This document shows positions 52,192 through 60,724 of a DNA stretch of 64,000 bases, piece by piece. The notes beneath the pieces were generated by a model that worked only from the letters and a program-made list of their open reading frames with translations, had not been told where the DNA came from and did not search any database. A program made the translations under genes and the position numbers. Where the stretch lies: contig UEIJ01000018.1 in the NCBI GenBank assembly GCA_900470195.1, positions 62,001 to 126,000 of the forward strand, written 5' to 3'. Within the stretch, counting starts at the first letter, position 1; each line of letters starts with the position of its first letter. Source of the stretch: Hyphomicrobiales bacterium. Its GTDB lineage: Bacteria > Pseudomonadota > Alphaproteobacteria > Rhizobiales > Rhizobiaceae.

Positions 52192-53438
52192 GCGTTGATA
52201 TTTTGCTGAATTCCACCAGCCGGCTGGCTTCGCTCGCCCGAAATGCCGGTCCGTCGCAGACCAAGGCGGCGGGCTCGGAGCGGGAGCCTGCCGAACCGGC
52301 AAGCGTGTTCAGCTCGCTTCTCGAAAGGCCGCAAGGCAAGGTCGAAAAGCAGGATGAAAACGAAGCCGGGTCCAGCGCGGACGAGACCGAAGCGAAGGAT
52401 GAGGCAGCGCCAAAACCGGTCGCCATTTTCGCTTTGCCACAAAATCTCCTTTCTTTGGCCGGTTCTTCGCCGGATTTGAAGGGGCCAAATCACAATTTTG
52501 CCACAGGAAATATCGCGAAAAACGACAAAAACACTCCCGATCCGCTTTCTGCCTTAATCAAGGAAGCAGACCCGGAAGGGGGCGAGAAGCAGGCTGGCGA
52601 ACTGCCGGCTGCGCAGCTTGAGCCGAAGAAAGGGCAAGCCCCGGCGACGCCTTCGGCCAGCGCCAAGGCGGAGCAGTTTATCGCTCCTGACGCATCGAAG
52701 GCGACCGGCGGCAATCGGAGCGAAAATGCCGCCGACGATCTCGCCAGCCTCGCGAACACGGACAAGGGGCAGACGCGGCAGTCGGGCCAGACGCCGGATA
52801 GGGCTGAAATCCAGCCACAGCAACCGGCGCCCAAAAACAGTGCGCCGGGAGAAAGCAAGGCAGCCGCCACGCCGTCGCAGGGCGCGGCGCGGATCGCCGA
52901 CATTCAGGTGGTTTCCGAACGCAGCTTCGGTACGGTCAAGACCTTGCAGATCAGGCTCGATCCCGCAGAACTCGGGGCGGTGACGGCGCGCATCCGCGTG
53001 GCGTCGGAAGGGGTCGAGGTGCATCTCGTCGCTGAAAAGACCCATGCGGCGGAAGCGCTCGCCGCCGACCGCTCGATGATCGAGAAAGCCCTGAAGGCGG
53101 CAGGCGTCGCGGACGATGCGAAAATTTCCGTGACCGTCACCGACCGCAACGCGGCGGGCGCGGTGCAGCAGGCGCAGGCATCGCACAATGCCGGCCAGCA
53201 GCAGGCGAGCGGCCAGCAACATGGCCAACAATCGGGCCAGCAGCAGGCTTTCAGCATGCAGCAGGGTTTTGACGGGCGGAACGGGAGCGAGACGCAGGCG
53301 GGTCTCATGGGCGGCGAGGGCAGGCGGAATGACGAATCCGGTCAGGCAGGACGCGAGCGTTCGGACATTCAAGGCGCGCAGGATGGCGGGAACGGTATTG
53401 TTCGCAATAACGACCGCAATCGCGGCTTGGTTGTCTGA
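52188..53438 (+). CDS. fliK: Hook-length control protein FliK (formerly MotD in rhizobia)
   Basis: A 416-aa protein. The first 240 residues are low-complexity, charged and proline-rich (the ruler part). The conserved Flg_hook domain is at about 245-310: FGTVKTLQIRLDPAELGAVTARIRVASEGVEVHLVAEKTHAAEALAADRSMIEKAL. A Gln/Gly-rich stretch (QQQASGQQHGQQSGQQQ) and a charged tail follow. The last 110 bases overlap the next gene in another frame. Overlaps motC by ATGA. Confidence 0.92.
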   Translation: MSVDILLNSTSRLASLARNAGPSQTKAAGSEREPAEPASVFSSLLERPQGKVEKQDENEAGSSADETEAKDEAAPKPVAIFALPQNLLSLAGSSPDLKGPNHNFATGNIAKNDKNTPDPLSALIKEADPEGGEKQAGELPAAQLEPKKGQAPATPSASAKAEQFIAPDASKATGGNRSENAADDLASLANTDKGQTRQSGQTPDRAEIQPQQPAPKNSAPGESKAAATPSQGAARIADIQVVSERSFGTVKTLQIRLDPAELGAVTARIRVASEGVEVHLVAEKTHAAEALAADRSMIEKALKAAGVADDAKISVTVTDRNAAGAVQQAQASHNAGQQQASGQQHGQQSGQQQAFSMQQGFDGRNGSETQAGLMGGEGRRNDESGQAGRERSDIQGAQDGGNGIVRNNDRNRGLVV

Positions 53439-53949
53439 TAGCCGCCCGGCCCGCGCCGAAAACGTCTGCGAACGTGAGATGCACCGGGCATCCGCCCGCT
53501 ATGAGGTTCCGCTCGGCATTCTCTATGCGGTCGGGCTGACGGAAACCGGCCGCAAGAATTCCCTGCAACCCTATGCGATGAACATCGAGGGGCGTGCCGA
53601 ATTCATGCCGTCGCAGATGGCGGCGGTGCGGCGTTTCGACGAGGTTCGGGCCGAAGGCGCGAAGCTGATCGACCTCGGCTGCATGCAGATCAACTATCAT
53701 TATCACGGCAAGGAATTTCCATCGGTCGCCGCGATGCTGATGCCGAGCCTCAATGTCGACTATGCGGCACGTTTTCTCAAGCAGCTTCGGCAGCGCGAAG
53801 GCAACTGGACGATGGCCGTCGCGCGCTATCATGCAGGGCCGAATAACGACCCTGCCCAGAAGCGTTACGTCTGCCGCGTGATGACGAATATGGTCGCCAC
53901 CGGCTTCGGAAACTGGACGCCGCAGGCGCGAAGCTTCTGCTCAGGCTGA
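53329..53949 (+). CDS. Flagellar-cluster lytic transglycosylase (SLT fold)
   Basis: A 206-aa secreted protein. A signal peptide (FKARRMAGTVLFAITTAIAAWLSDSRPARA) is followed by a compact lysozyme-like domain: predicted catalytic Glu72 in YAVGLTETG, LGCMQINYHYHG (116-127), and LNVDYAARFLKQLRQREGNWTMAVARYHAGPNNDPAQKRYV. Four cysteines suggest two disulfides. I use ATG 53329, which sits 110 bases inside fliK; ATG 53383 would shorten the signal peptide. It probably opens the peptidoglycan for the rod, a job done by FlgJ in enterics, which is absent here. Confidence 0.85.
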   Translation: MTNPVRQDASVRTFKARRMAGTVLFAITTAIAAWLSDSRPARAENVCEREMHRASARYEVPLGILYAVGLTETGRKNSLQPYAMNIEGRAEFMPSQMAAVRRFDEVRAEGAKLIDLGCMQINYHYHGKEFPSVAAMLMPSLNVDYAARFLKQLRQREGNWTMAVARYHAGPNNDPAQKRYVCRVMTNMVATGFGNWTPQARSFCSG

Positions 53950-54290
53950 ACTGCAAGCCGGGAAAATTTACAGGTTGTAACAGGTGGACGGGTGCACGCA
54001 TGATGTGGGTACTCAATCAAAGGTTGTTCAGCCTTTCGGAACCTGTTACAGCGGCCCGAATTTTAAGCCCTTGTAAAGAATCGTTAAAGTTCGTGAGCCG
54101 TTAACCTCCGGTTAAGGTTTGAATGCGTATGAGGAGAGGCGCGTTGCAATCAATGCGATTCCCATTAATTTAGCGTATACTAAAATGCCTCCCAATTTAT
54201 TGCGGGCAACTTATTGCCATTGTTGCTGATTCCTCCCGCCAGTTATTGCTAGCGTGCTTGGGCTAACATATTGATTCGGAAGGCGGGCCG
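53950..54290. other. Regulatory intergenic region upstream of ftcR
   Basis: A 341-base gap with no coding frame, AT-rich in its second half. TGTAACAGGT (53976-53985) and ACCTGTTACA (54041-54050) are perfect 10-bp inverted arms 55 bases apart, either a looping operator or a long hairpin ending the fliF unit. It also contains the CtrA-type box listed separately and a degenerate one, TTAA-N7-TAAA at 54063-54077. Confidence 0.6.
54101..54115. promoter_or_regulatory. CtrA-type box upstream of ftcR
   Basis: TTAACCTCCGGTTAA is an exact TTAA-N7-TTAA and also a palindrome (TTAACC TCC GGTTAA). It lies 176-190 bases upstream of the ftcR start codon, about the same distance as the box before vjbR. CtrA binding is inferred from consensus only. 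Confidence 0.6.
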
Positions 54291-54974
54291 ATGATCGTTG
54301 TCGTAGACGACAGAGATATTGTGACTGAAGGATACTCCTCCTGGTTCGGTCGCGAAGGCATCACGACAACAGGTTTTACCCCTACCGATTTCGATGAGTG
54401 GGTGGAGAGCGTTCCACAACAGGACATCATGGCTGTCGAAGCCTTCCTGATCGGCGAATGTGCCGACCAGCATCGCCTTCCGGCCCGGATTCGTGAACGC
54501 TGCAAGGCGCCCGTGATCGCCGTCAACGACCGCCCGTCACTGGAACATACGCTTGAGCTGTTTCAATCAGGCGTTGACGATGTCGTTCGCAAGCCGGTGC
54601 ACGTGCGTGAAATCCTTGCACGCATCAATGCGATCCGCCGCCGCGCAGGCGCGTCCGCCGCTTCCAACGACAGCGGCACCGAGCTTGGCCCGATCCGTGT
54701 TTTTTCCGATGGCCGCGATCCGCAGATCAATGGCGTCGATTTTCCGCTGCCGCGCCGCGAGCGCCGCATCCTGGAATATCTGATTGCCAATCGCGGCCGC
54801 CGTCTCAACAAGGCGCAGATTTTCAGCGCGATCTACGGCATCTTCGACAGCGAAGTCGAAGAAAACGTCGTTGAAAGCCATATCAGCAAGCTGCGCAAGA
54901 AGCTGCGGGAGCAGCTGGGTTTCGATCCCATCGATTCCAAGCGCTTCCTCGGTTACTGCATCAATATAGAATGA
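54291..54974 (+). CDS. ftcR: Flagellar master regulator FtcR
   Basis: A 227-aa OmpR-type regulator recognisable as Brucella FtcR (homologue of Sinorhizobium Rem). It has a receiver-like domain (1-115) and a winged helix DNA-binding domain (about 130-227, [28 protein letters not shown], then [16 protein letters not shown]). In the receiver Asp6, Asp7 and Lys101 are kept, but the residue aligned with the phosphoacceptor Asp is Glu50 (DIMAVE) and the usual Thr/Ser is Asn79. No sensor kinase adjoins it. GGAAGGCGGG precedes the ATG. It stands alone between two long regulatory regions. Confidence 0.96.
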   Translation: MIVVVDDRDIVTEGYSSWFGREGITTTGFTPTDFDEWVESVPQQDIMAVEAFLIGECADQHRLPARIRERCKAPVIAVNDRPSLEHTLELFQSGVDDVVRKPVHVREILARINAIRRRAGASAASNDSGTELGPIRVFSDGRDPQINGVDFPLPRRERRILEYLIANRGRRLNKAQIFSAIYGIFDSEVEENVVESHISKLRKKLREQLGFDPIDSKRFLGYCINIE

Positions 54975-55095
54975 TATTGCTGCGTCTTCCACTTTCCCCA
55001 GTATCGCGCTTTCGAGCCAGCTACGGATTTCCGAAACCGCGCCAGTCTCTTCAGTAATCCCTTCAGTAAAAGCGTAAAAAATCCCGAGGCTACAG

Positions 55096-55120
55096 TTTCA
55101 CGCAAGCGTGGTCCGTTAGC
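55096..55120 (+). promoter_or_regulatory. TCRCGCAAG-type site upstream of flgE, candidate FtcR box
   Basis: TTTCACGCAAGCGTGG (55096-55111), followed by GTTAGC (55115-55120), aligns without gaps with the fliF site: identical at TTTC, CGCAAGC and TAG positions. It is about 125 bases upstream of the flgE start codon. Confidence 0.5.
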
Positions 55121-55244
55121 TTTACCGCGGATGGGTGGGTCGGTTCGCCGATTCCATCGCTGGATTTTACGGATTCCGGCCCCGAACTCTCGGATTTTGG
55201 CCGGTTATACAAACAATGGTGCTACAACCAATCAGGAGCTGCCA

Positions 55245-56438
55245 ATGAGCCTCTACGGTATGATGCGGACCGGTGTTTCAGGAATGAACGCGCAGGCGAA
55301 CCGCCTGTCGGCGGTCGCTGACAACATCGCGAATGCAAGCACCGTCGGTTACAAGCGCGCCGAAACCCAGTTTTCGTCGCTGGTTCTGCCCAGCACCGGC
55401 GGACAGTATAATTCCGGCAGCGTGCTGACCAATGTTCGCTACGGCATTTCCGATCAGGGCGGCATTCGGTCCACATCCTCCACCACCGACCTTGCCATCG
55501 ATGGCAACGGCTATTTCGTGGTGCAGGGCGCAGACGGCTCCACCTTCCTGACCCGCGCCGGTTCGTTCGTTCCAGACAAGAATGGCAATCTGGTCAATTC
55601 AGCCGGCTATTATCTCCTGGGCGCTGGCCCGAACGATCCCGCCGGCGCGCTGACGATCCCCGGCCTGAACATCATCAATGTCAACAGCGCGGCCCTTCCG
55701 CCGGAAGGCAGCACGTCGGGCACCTTCACCGTTAATTTGCCGTCTAGCGATCAGGTTCCGGCTAACGGCGAGTTCAACCACAAGACCTCGCTGATCTCCT
55801 ATAACGACAAGGGCGAGAAGATCACGCTCGACGTCTATTTCAGCAAGACGGGCGCGGACGAATGGAGCGTCACGGTCAAGAACGCAGCCGACAATCAAGT
55901 GGTCGGCGGCCCGACGACGCTGACCTTCGATCCGACGACGGGCGCGATGACGTCTGCGGGCGACGTCACGGTCGATCTCGGGCCTTATGGCGGCCAGAGC
56001 CTCAGCCTCAATCTCGGCGCTTCGACCCAGCGCGCCGGCGACTACACGATCTCGCAGGCGCAGATCAACGGCCAGGCGCCGTCCGCGGTCAAGGGTGTGG
56101 ATGTGGCCAATGACGGTTCGGTCGTCGCCATCTACGAGAACGGCACGCAGAAGGTTCTGGCGCGCATTCCGCTCGCCAATGTCGCAAGCCCGGACCGCAT
56201 GACGGTGGTGAGCGGCAACGTGTTCCTGCCGAGCGCTGAATCGGGCGATGTCCGCCTCGGTTTCCCGCAGAGCGAAGGCATGGGCAAGGTCATGTCCGGC
56301 ACGCTGGAGGAATCCAATGCCGATATCGCGCAGGAGCTGACCGACATGATCGAGGCGCAGCGCAGCTACACGGCCAATTCGAAAGTCTTCCAGACCGGCT
56401 CCGAACTGATGGACGTGCTGGTCAACCTGAAACGATAA
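55245..56438 (+). CDS. flgE: Flagellar hook protein FlgE
   Basis: A 397-aa hook subunit. It starts MSLYGMMRTGVSGMNAQANRL with NIANASTVGYKRAETQFSSLV, has central variable hook domains, and ends with GTLEESNADIAQELTDMIEAQRSYTANSKVFQTGSELMDVLVNLKR. The ATG at 55245 has AGGAGCTGCC upstream; upstream in-frame ATG 55131 was rejected. Typical rhizobial length. First gene of the flgE-flgK-flgL-flaF-flbT-flgD-fliQ unit, although a 280-base gap separates it from flgK. Confidence 0.97.
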   Translation: MSLYGMMRTGVSGMNAQANRLSAVADNIANASTVGYKRAETQFSSLVLPSTGGQYNSGSVLTNVRYGISDQGGIRSTSSTTDLAIDGNGYFVVQGADGSTFLTRAGSFVPDKNGNLVNSAGYYLLGAGPNDPAGALTIPGLNIINVNSAALPPEGSTSGTFTVNLPSSDQVPANGEFNHKTSLISYNDKGEKITLDVYFSKTGADEWSVTVKNAADNQVVGGPTTLTFDPTTGAMTSAGDVTVDLGPYGGQSLSLNLGASTQRAGDYTISQAQINGQAPSAVKGVDVANDGSVVAIYENGTQKVLARIPLANVASPDRMTVVSGNVFLPSAESGDVRLGFPQSEGMGKVMSGTLEESNADIAQELTDMIEAQRSYTANSKVFQTGSELMDVLVNLKR

Positions 56439-56643
56439 ACCGGACCGTTCCGGGGAGGGTGAAAAGCCTTTCCCGGAACTGGTGGATTGAATTTGACGTT
56501 TGCTCGGCACCTCTATCCGAGGGGCGCAAATGTCGGAATCAGACCACCAGCATATTGAGAATAAGGACCGTTCAGGCAACGGGCACGGTCCACGCACGAT
56601 GGGGCAGTTCCGATAGCAGCGGAATTATCAGGGGCTTTCCAGG

Positions 56644-56703
56644 TGTTTGTTTTAGCCGCATTTCCGAACGCGAGACCGCATCGCGCCTATCGGGAATGCA
56701 CTT
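56644..56703. repeat. Dispersed repeat, diverged partial copy F
   Basis: TTTGTTTTAGCCGCATTTCC, then GAACGCGAGACCGCATCGCG and CTATCGGGAATGCAC correspond to the second half of copies C and E (TTTGTTTGCCGCATTTCCGAACGC...). It is degenerate and lacks the leading hairpin. It lies in the flgE-flgK gap just before the flgK ribosome-binding site. The rest of that gap (56439-56643) shows no gene. Confidence 0.6.
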
Positions 56704-56718
56704 GTAGGATGGGGTAAG

Positions 56719-58116
56719 ATGTCGCTTAGTTCTGCTCTTCTGACGGCCAAAAGTTCGCTTGCGGCAACGTCCAAGCAGACCTCCGTTGTCTCTCGCAATA
56801 TTGCGGGTGCCAACGATCCGGATTATTCCCGGCGCACGGCTTCTCTCGTATCGGGGCCTTACGGGTCGCTCTACGTGGGTATCAGCCGGTCGGCGGATGA
56901 GGCGTTGTTCAACAAGTTCATCCAGTCCAACAGCACGGCTTCCTCTTCTTCCATTCTCGCAGGCGGGCTCGACCGCCTTTCGTCGCTTTATTCGGCTGAC
57001 AATTATTCCGGCTCGCCCGCAGCGCTGATCGCCGATCTGCGCGATGCGCTCCAGACCTACGCGGCATCGCCTTCCAACAGCGCGCTCGGCGACAGCGTGG
57101 TTTCGGTAGCGCAGTCGCTCGCCAATGCGCTCAATGCCGGAACCAAGCAGGTCCAGTCGCTGCGCAACGATGCGGACCGGGAAATCGCGGATTCCGTCGC
57201 CAACATCAATGACCTTCTCGCCAAGTTTGAAAAGGTCAATCAGGAGATCGTCGGCGGCACGCGGGCCAATCGCGATGTGTCCGACTATATGGATCAGCGC
57301 GATGCGATCCTGAAGCAGCTTTCGGGCGAGATCGGCATCACCACCATGATGCGCGGCGACAATGACATGGTCATTTTTGCCGAAAACGGCGTGACGCTCT
57401 TCGAGACGACGGCGCGCAAGGTGAGCTTCGAGCAGTCGACGGTGCTGGCGCCGGGCATTTCCGGCAAGGCGGTGCTGGTGGACGGCGTTCCGCTCAACCA
57501 CGAGACGTTCGACCAGCCTTATGGAACGGGACGGCTCAGCGGCTTGCTGCAACTGCGTGACCAGATCGCGCCGCAATACCAGATGCAGCTTGACGAGATT
57601 GCGCGCAATCTGGTGTCGATCTTTGCGGAAGGCGACGATGGACTTCTTGTCTGGTCCGACCCTGCCGGGCCGAAAAATGCCGGGACGATCCGGGTTTCAT
57701 CGAGCTACGTAACGTCGGAGGGCGGCAGTCCGACAAAGCTGCGCGATGGGGTCAACGGTCAATTCAACCCCGGCGGCGCTGCCGGTTTCAGTGATCGTCT
57801 GCGGGCGCTCAATGAGGCATTTTCCGAGCCGATGGCGTTCGATCCGGCAGCGGGTCTGGCCGCGAATTCCAGCCTGATCGACTACAGCGCGTCATCGATC
57901 AGCTGGCTCGAAGGCAAGCGCCAGAAGGCCAATAGCGAATTCTCCTACAATGCGACGGTTGCCACTCAGGCAGATGCAGCCCTCTCCAACGCCAACGGCG
58001 TCGATATGGACACCGAAATGGCGCTGCTTCTCGATCTTGAACATTCCTATCAGGCTTCGAGCCGGGTGCTGACCACGATCAGCGCAATGCTCGACGATCT
58101 TCTCAACGCGGTGTGA
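56719..58116 (+). CDS. flgK: Hook-filament junction protein FlgK (HAP1)
   Basis: A 465-aa junction protein. The N-terminus SLSSALLTAKSSLAATSKQTSVVSRNIAGANDPDYSRR is the FlgK consensus and the C-terminus NANGVDMDTEMALLLDLEHSYQASSRVLTTISAMLDDLLNAV is the matching coiled coil. GGATGGGGTAAG precedes the ATG. Overlapped by the flgL region. Confidence 0.95.
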   Translation: MSLSSALLTAKSSLAATSKQTSVVSRNIAGANDPDYSRRTASLVSGPYGSLYVGISRSADEALFNKFIQSNSTASSSSILAGGLDRLSSLYSADNYSGSPAALIADLRDALQTYAASPSNSALGDSVVSVAQSLANALNAGTKQVQSLRNDADREIADSVANINDLLAKFEKVNQEIVGGTRANRDVSDYMDQRDAILKQLSGEIGITTMMRGDNDMVIFAENGVTLFETTARKVSFEQSTVLAPGISGKAVLVDGVPLNHETFDQPYGTGRLSGLLQLRDQIAPQYQMQLDEIARNLVSIFAEGDDGLLVWSDPAGPKNAGTIRVSSSYVTSEGGSPTKLRDGVNGQFNPGGAAGFSDRLRALNEAFSEPMAFDPAAGLAANSSLIDYSASSISWLEGKRQKANSEFSYNATVATQADAALSNANGVDMDTEMALLLDLEHSYQASSRVLTTISAMLDDLLNAV

Positions 58117-58121
58117 GGCCA

Positions 58122-59168
58122 ATGAAAGCGCAATCGATTTCCACCTATGGCGCAACGTCAGCCCTCCGGGCACTGGTCGCGAAGAACAAGGCCGAGATGT
58201 TGAAAGCCCAACAGGAAGCGACCACGGGAACCGTGTTCGATGTCGGGCTGTCGCTCGGCTCGAAATCCGGGCAGACCGTCTCCTTGCGCAAGGAATATGA
58301 CCGGCTGAGCGTGCTGACCGACATGAACAAGCTGGTGCAGCAGCGCATGAACACCACGCAGTCCGCCGCCGGCACGATCATCGAGAACACGCAGAACTTT
58401 CTGGGCGACCTGACGGGCGCCAACAACACCGCCGAAAGCGCCGCCACCATTGCGAAATCGGCAAAGTCCATTCTCAATTCCGTCACCGGCCTGCTCAACA
58501 CCAGCTATAATGGCGAATATATCTTCGCCGGCGTGAACACCGATGTGAAGCCGGTTGCAGACTATACCGAAGGCAGCGCCGCGCAGACGGCGGTGCGCCA
58601 GGCATTCCAGAACCATTTCGGCTTCGCCATCGACGATCCGCAGGTGGCGAACATCACCGGCGACGAAATGACGGCCTTTCTCGACGGCGACTTCGCCCAG
58701 GAGTTCAACGATGCAAACTGGGCCGCGAACTGGTCCGATGCATCGGATACGGTCATCAAGAGCCGCATCTCGCCCACCGAAACCGCCGATACGTCGATCT
58801 CGGCCAATGCCGCCGGTTTTCGCAAGACGATCATGTCGGCGGTCATGGTGGCCGAATTCGCAACCATCGGCCTCAACAGCCAGGCTTTTGAAGCCCTGAC
58901 CGAAAAGGCCATGCAGACCACAACGACTGCCATCACCGAAACGACCTCGGAACAGACGACGCTCGGTCTGGCGCAATCGCGCACGCAGGCTGCAACGACG
59001 CGTATCGTGGCGCAGCAGAAGATACTGAACCAGTCGGTGCTCAATCTTGAGGAAGTCGATCCTTATGAAGCGGCGACGCGCGTCAACGCGTTGAAGACGC
59101 AGATCGAAACGTCCTATTCGCTGACGGTGCAGCTGCAGAATATGAGCCTGCTCAACTATCTTAGATAG
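58122..59168 (+). CDS. flgL: Hook-filament junction protein FlgL (HAP3)
   Basis: A 348-aa flagellin-like junction protein: N-terminus KAQSISTYGATSALRALVAKNKAEMLKAQQEATTGTVFDVGLSLG, and C-terminus QQKILNQSVLNLEEVDPYEAATRVNALKTQIETSYSLTVQLQNMSLLNYL. I use ATG 58122; a GTG at 58113 overlapping the flgK stop (GTGA) is the alternative. Next gene flaF begins 58 bases later. Confidence 0.95.
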   Translation: MKAQSISTYGATSALRALVAKNKAEMLKAQQEATTGTVFDVGLSLGSKSGQTVSLRKEYDRLSVLTDMNKLVQQRMNTTQSAAGTIIENTQNFLGDLTGANNTAESAATIAKSAKSILNSVTGLLNTSYNGEYIFAGVNTDVKPVADYTEGSAAQTAVRQAFQNHFGFAIDDPQVANITGDEMTAFLDGDFAQEFNDANWAANWSDASDTVIKSRISPTETADTSISANAAGFRKTIMSAVMVAEFATIGLNSQAFEALTEKAMQTTTTAITETTSEQTTLGLAQSRTQAATTRIVAQQKILNQSVLNLEEVDPYEAATRVNALKTQIETSYSLTVQLQNMSLLNYLR

Positions 59169-59226
59169 TTAAGGGGAGGGGCGGCAGCATGATGCGAGCC
59201 CGTCCGAACTGATAGACGGAGACACC

Positions 59227-59571
59227 ATGTATCAGATGCGCTACGAAGATGTCATGAATGACGACATGGCGAGCGCCAGGGAACGGGAGCGGGCGCTGTT
59301 CGACCGTTCCATCGCAATGCTCGAACTGGCGAGGGAAAACGGCAGCGGCTCGCGCGAGGGGATCGACGCGGCCTATTTCACCACGAAGCTGTGGACCACG
59401 ATCATCGACGACCTCGGGTCGGAGGAAAACGTGCTGCCGAAGGAACTGAAGGCGGCCATCATTTCCGTCGGCATTTTCGTGCTGAAGGAAATCGAGCGCA
59501 TCCGTCAGGGCGAAAGCAACGATTACGCCACGCTGATCGAGATCACCCAGTCGATCCGGGATGGGCTTTGA
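59227..59571 (+). CDS. flaF: Flagellin biosynthesis regulator FlaF
   Basis: A 114-aa alpha-helical protein of the FlaF family found only in alphaproteobacteria, typically beside flbT. Recognisable blocks are [53 protein letters not shown] precedes the ATG. In Caulobacter FlaF is needed for flagellin secretion/production and acts with FlbT. Confidence 0.92.
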   Translation: MYQMRYEDVMNDDMASARERERALFDRSIAMLELARENGSGSREGIDAAYFTTKLWTTIIDDLGSEENVLPKELKAAIISVGIFVLKEIERIRQGESNDYATLIEITQSIRDGL

Positions 59572-59572
59572 G

Positions 59573-60031
59573 ATGGCTCCCAACGGAAAACCCGCCATCC
59601 GCCTTTCGCTGCGCGCGGGCGAGAGGATTTTTATCAACGGTGCAGTGCTGAGGGCTGACCGCAAGGTCTCGCTTGAACTTCTGAACGACGCGACATTCCT
59701 TCTGGAAAACCACGTTCTCCAGCCGGAAGACACGACCACGCCGCTGCGCCAGCTTTATTTCGCCGCGCAAATGATGCTGATCGAACCCGCCATGCGCGAG
59801 CAGGCCCAGGCCACTTTCGCGCAGATGCTGAAAGGCATGTTCTCGACGTTCAAGGATGCCGAAATCCTGAATGCGCTGAAGCTGGTCGATGAGCTGGTCC
59901 ATAACGGGCGCATTTTCGAGGCACTGAAGACAATTCGCGCGCAATATCCACGCGAGGCCGAACTGATGGGCCTTGAAGCCCCGGCCTTGCCTGTGGCCGC
60001 CACCCGCAAAACTGCAGAGGCAAACCCATGA
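59573..60031 (+). CDS. flbT: Flagellin mRNA regulator FlbT
   Basis: A 152-aa FlbT protein: [62 protein letters not shown] is the family signature. In Caulobacter it binds the flagellin mRNA leader and promotes decay; in Brucella FlbT has been linked to flagellin production in the positive sense. ATG 59573 is used; ATG 59561 overlapping flaF is in frame. Overlaps flgD by ATGA. Its likely RNA target, the fliC leader, is in this window. Confidence 0.93.
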   Translation: MAPNGKPAIRLSLRAGERIFINGAVLRADRKVSLELLNDATFLLENHVLQPEDTTTPLRQLYFAAQMMLIEPAMREQAQATFAQMLKGMFSTFKDAEILNALKLVDELVHNGRIFEALKTIRAQYPREAELMGLEAPALPVAATRKTAEANP

Positions 60032-60438
60032 CCACGACACCGCCGGTCGGCACGAATACGACGAACAACACCAACACGTCGAACAGCAATTCCGCAGCCA
60101 ACAAGGCGAGCGTCGACTATAATTCCTTCCTGAAGCTGCTGGTGACGCAGATGCAGAACCAGGACCCGACGCAGCCCATGGACGCGACGCAATATGTCTC
60201 GCAGCTTGCGACCTTCTCCAATGTCGAACAGGCCGTGCAGATGAACAGCAAGCTTGAAACGCTGATCGCCAACACGTCGCTGACGCAGGCCGAAGGCTGG
60301 ATCGGCCGCACGCTGACCAACGCCGATGGCAGCATATCGGGCGTCGTGAAGTCCGTCACCATCCAGTCCAACGGCATGCTGGCCGAACTGGAAGACGGCA
60401 AGACGCTGATGATCGGCGCAGGCGTCAAGATCAGCTAG
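60028..60438 (+). CDS. flgD: Hook assembly scaffold FlgD (short rhizobial form)
   Basis: A 136-aa hook-cap protein. The low-complexity Asn/Thr-rich N-terminus is an export region. The conserved [45 protein letters not shown] block is present. The protein ends shortly after the first half of the C-terminal domain ([30 protein letters not shown]), so it lacks the Tudor/Fn3-like part of E. coli FlgD (231 aa). The short form is normal in rhizobia. Confidence 0.94.
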   Translation: MTTTPPVGTNTTNNTNTSNSNSAANKASVDYNSFLKLLVTQMQNQDPTQPMDATQYVSQLATFSNVEQAVQMNSKLETLIANTSLTQAEGWIGRTLTNADGSISGVVKSVTIQSNGMLAELEDGKTLMIGAGVKIS

Positions 60439-60449
60439 GACATGGTGCG

Positions 60450-60716
60450 GTGAACGAGGCCGACGCGCTCGATATCGTCAATTCGGCAATCTGGACCGTG
60501 CTGATGGCAAGCGGCCCGGCGGTGCTTGCCGCCATGCTGGCGGGCATCGGCATCGCGCTCTTTCAGGCGCTGACGCAGATACAGGAAATGACCCTGACCT
60601 TCGTGCCGAAGATCATCGTCATTTTCGTCGTGCTGGCGCTCACCGCGCCCTTCGTCGGCGCGCAGATCAATTCCTTCACGCTGCTCGCATATTCTCGTAT
60701 CGAGAAGGGGTTCTAG
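60450..60716 (+). CDS. fliQ: Flagellar export gate protein FliQ
   Basis: An 88-aa protein of two transmembrane helices (about 12-37 and 51-75), with the family element LMASGPAVLAAMLAGIGIALFQALTQIQEMTLTFVPKI. GTG start at 60450 with AGGA nine bases upstream. Forms the export gate with FliP and FliR. Confidence 0.95.
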   Translation: MNEADALDIVNSAIWTVLMASGPAVLAAMLAGIGIALFQALTQIQEMTLTFVPKIIVIFVVLALTAPFVGAQINSFTLLAYSRIEKGF

Positions 60717-60724
60717 CACGTAGC

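Noticed and set aside
56459..56707. 82-codon frame between flgE and flgK
   Set aside because: It runs through a degenerate repeat copy, has no ribosome-binding site and no family resemblance.
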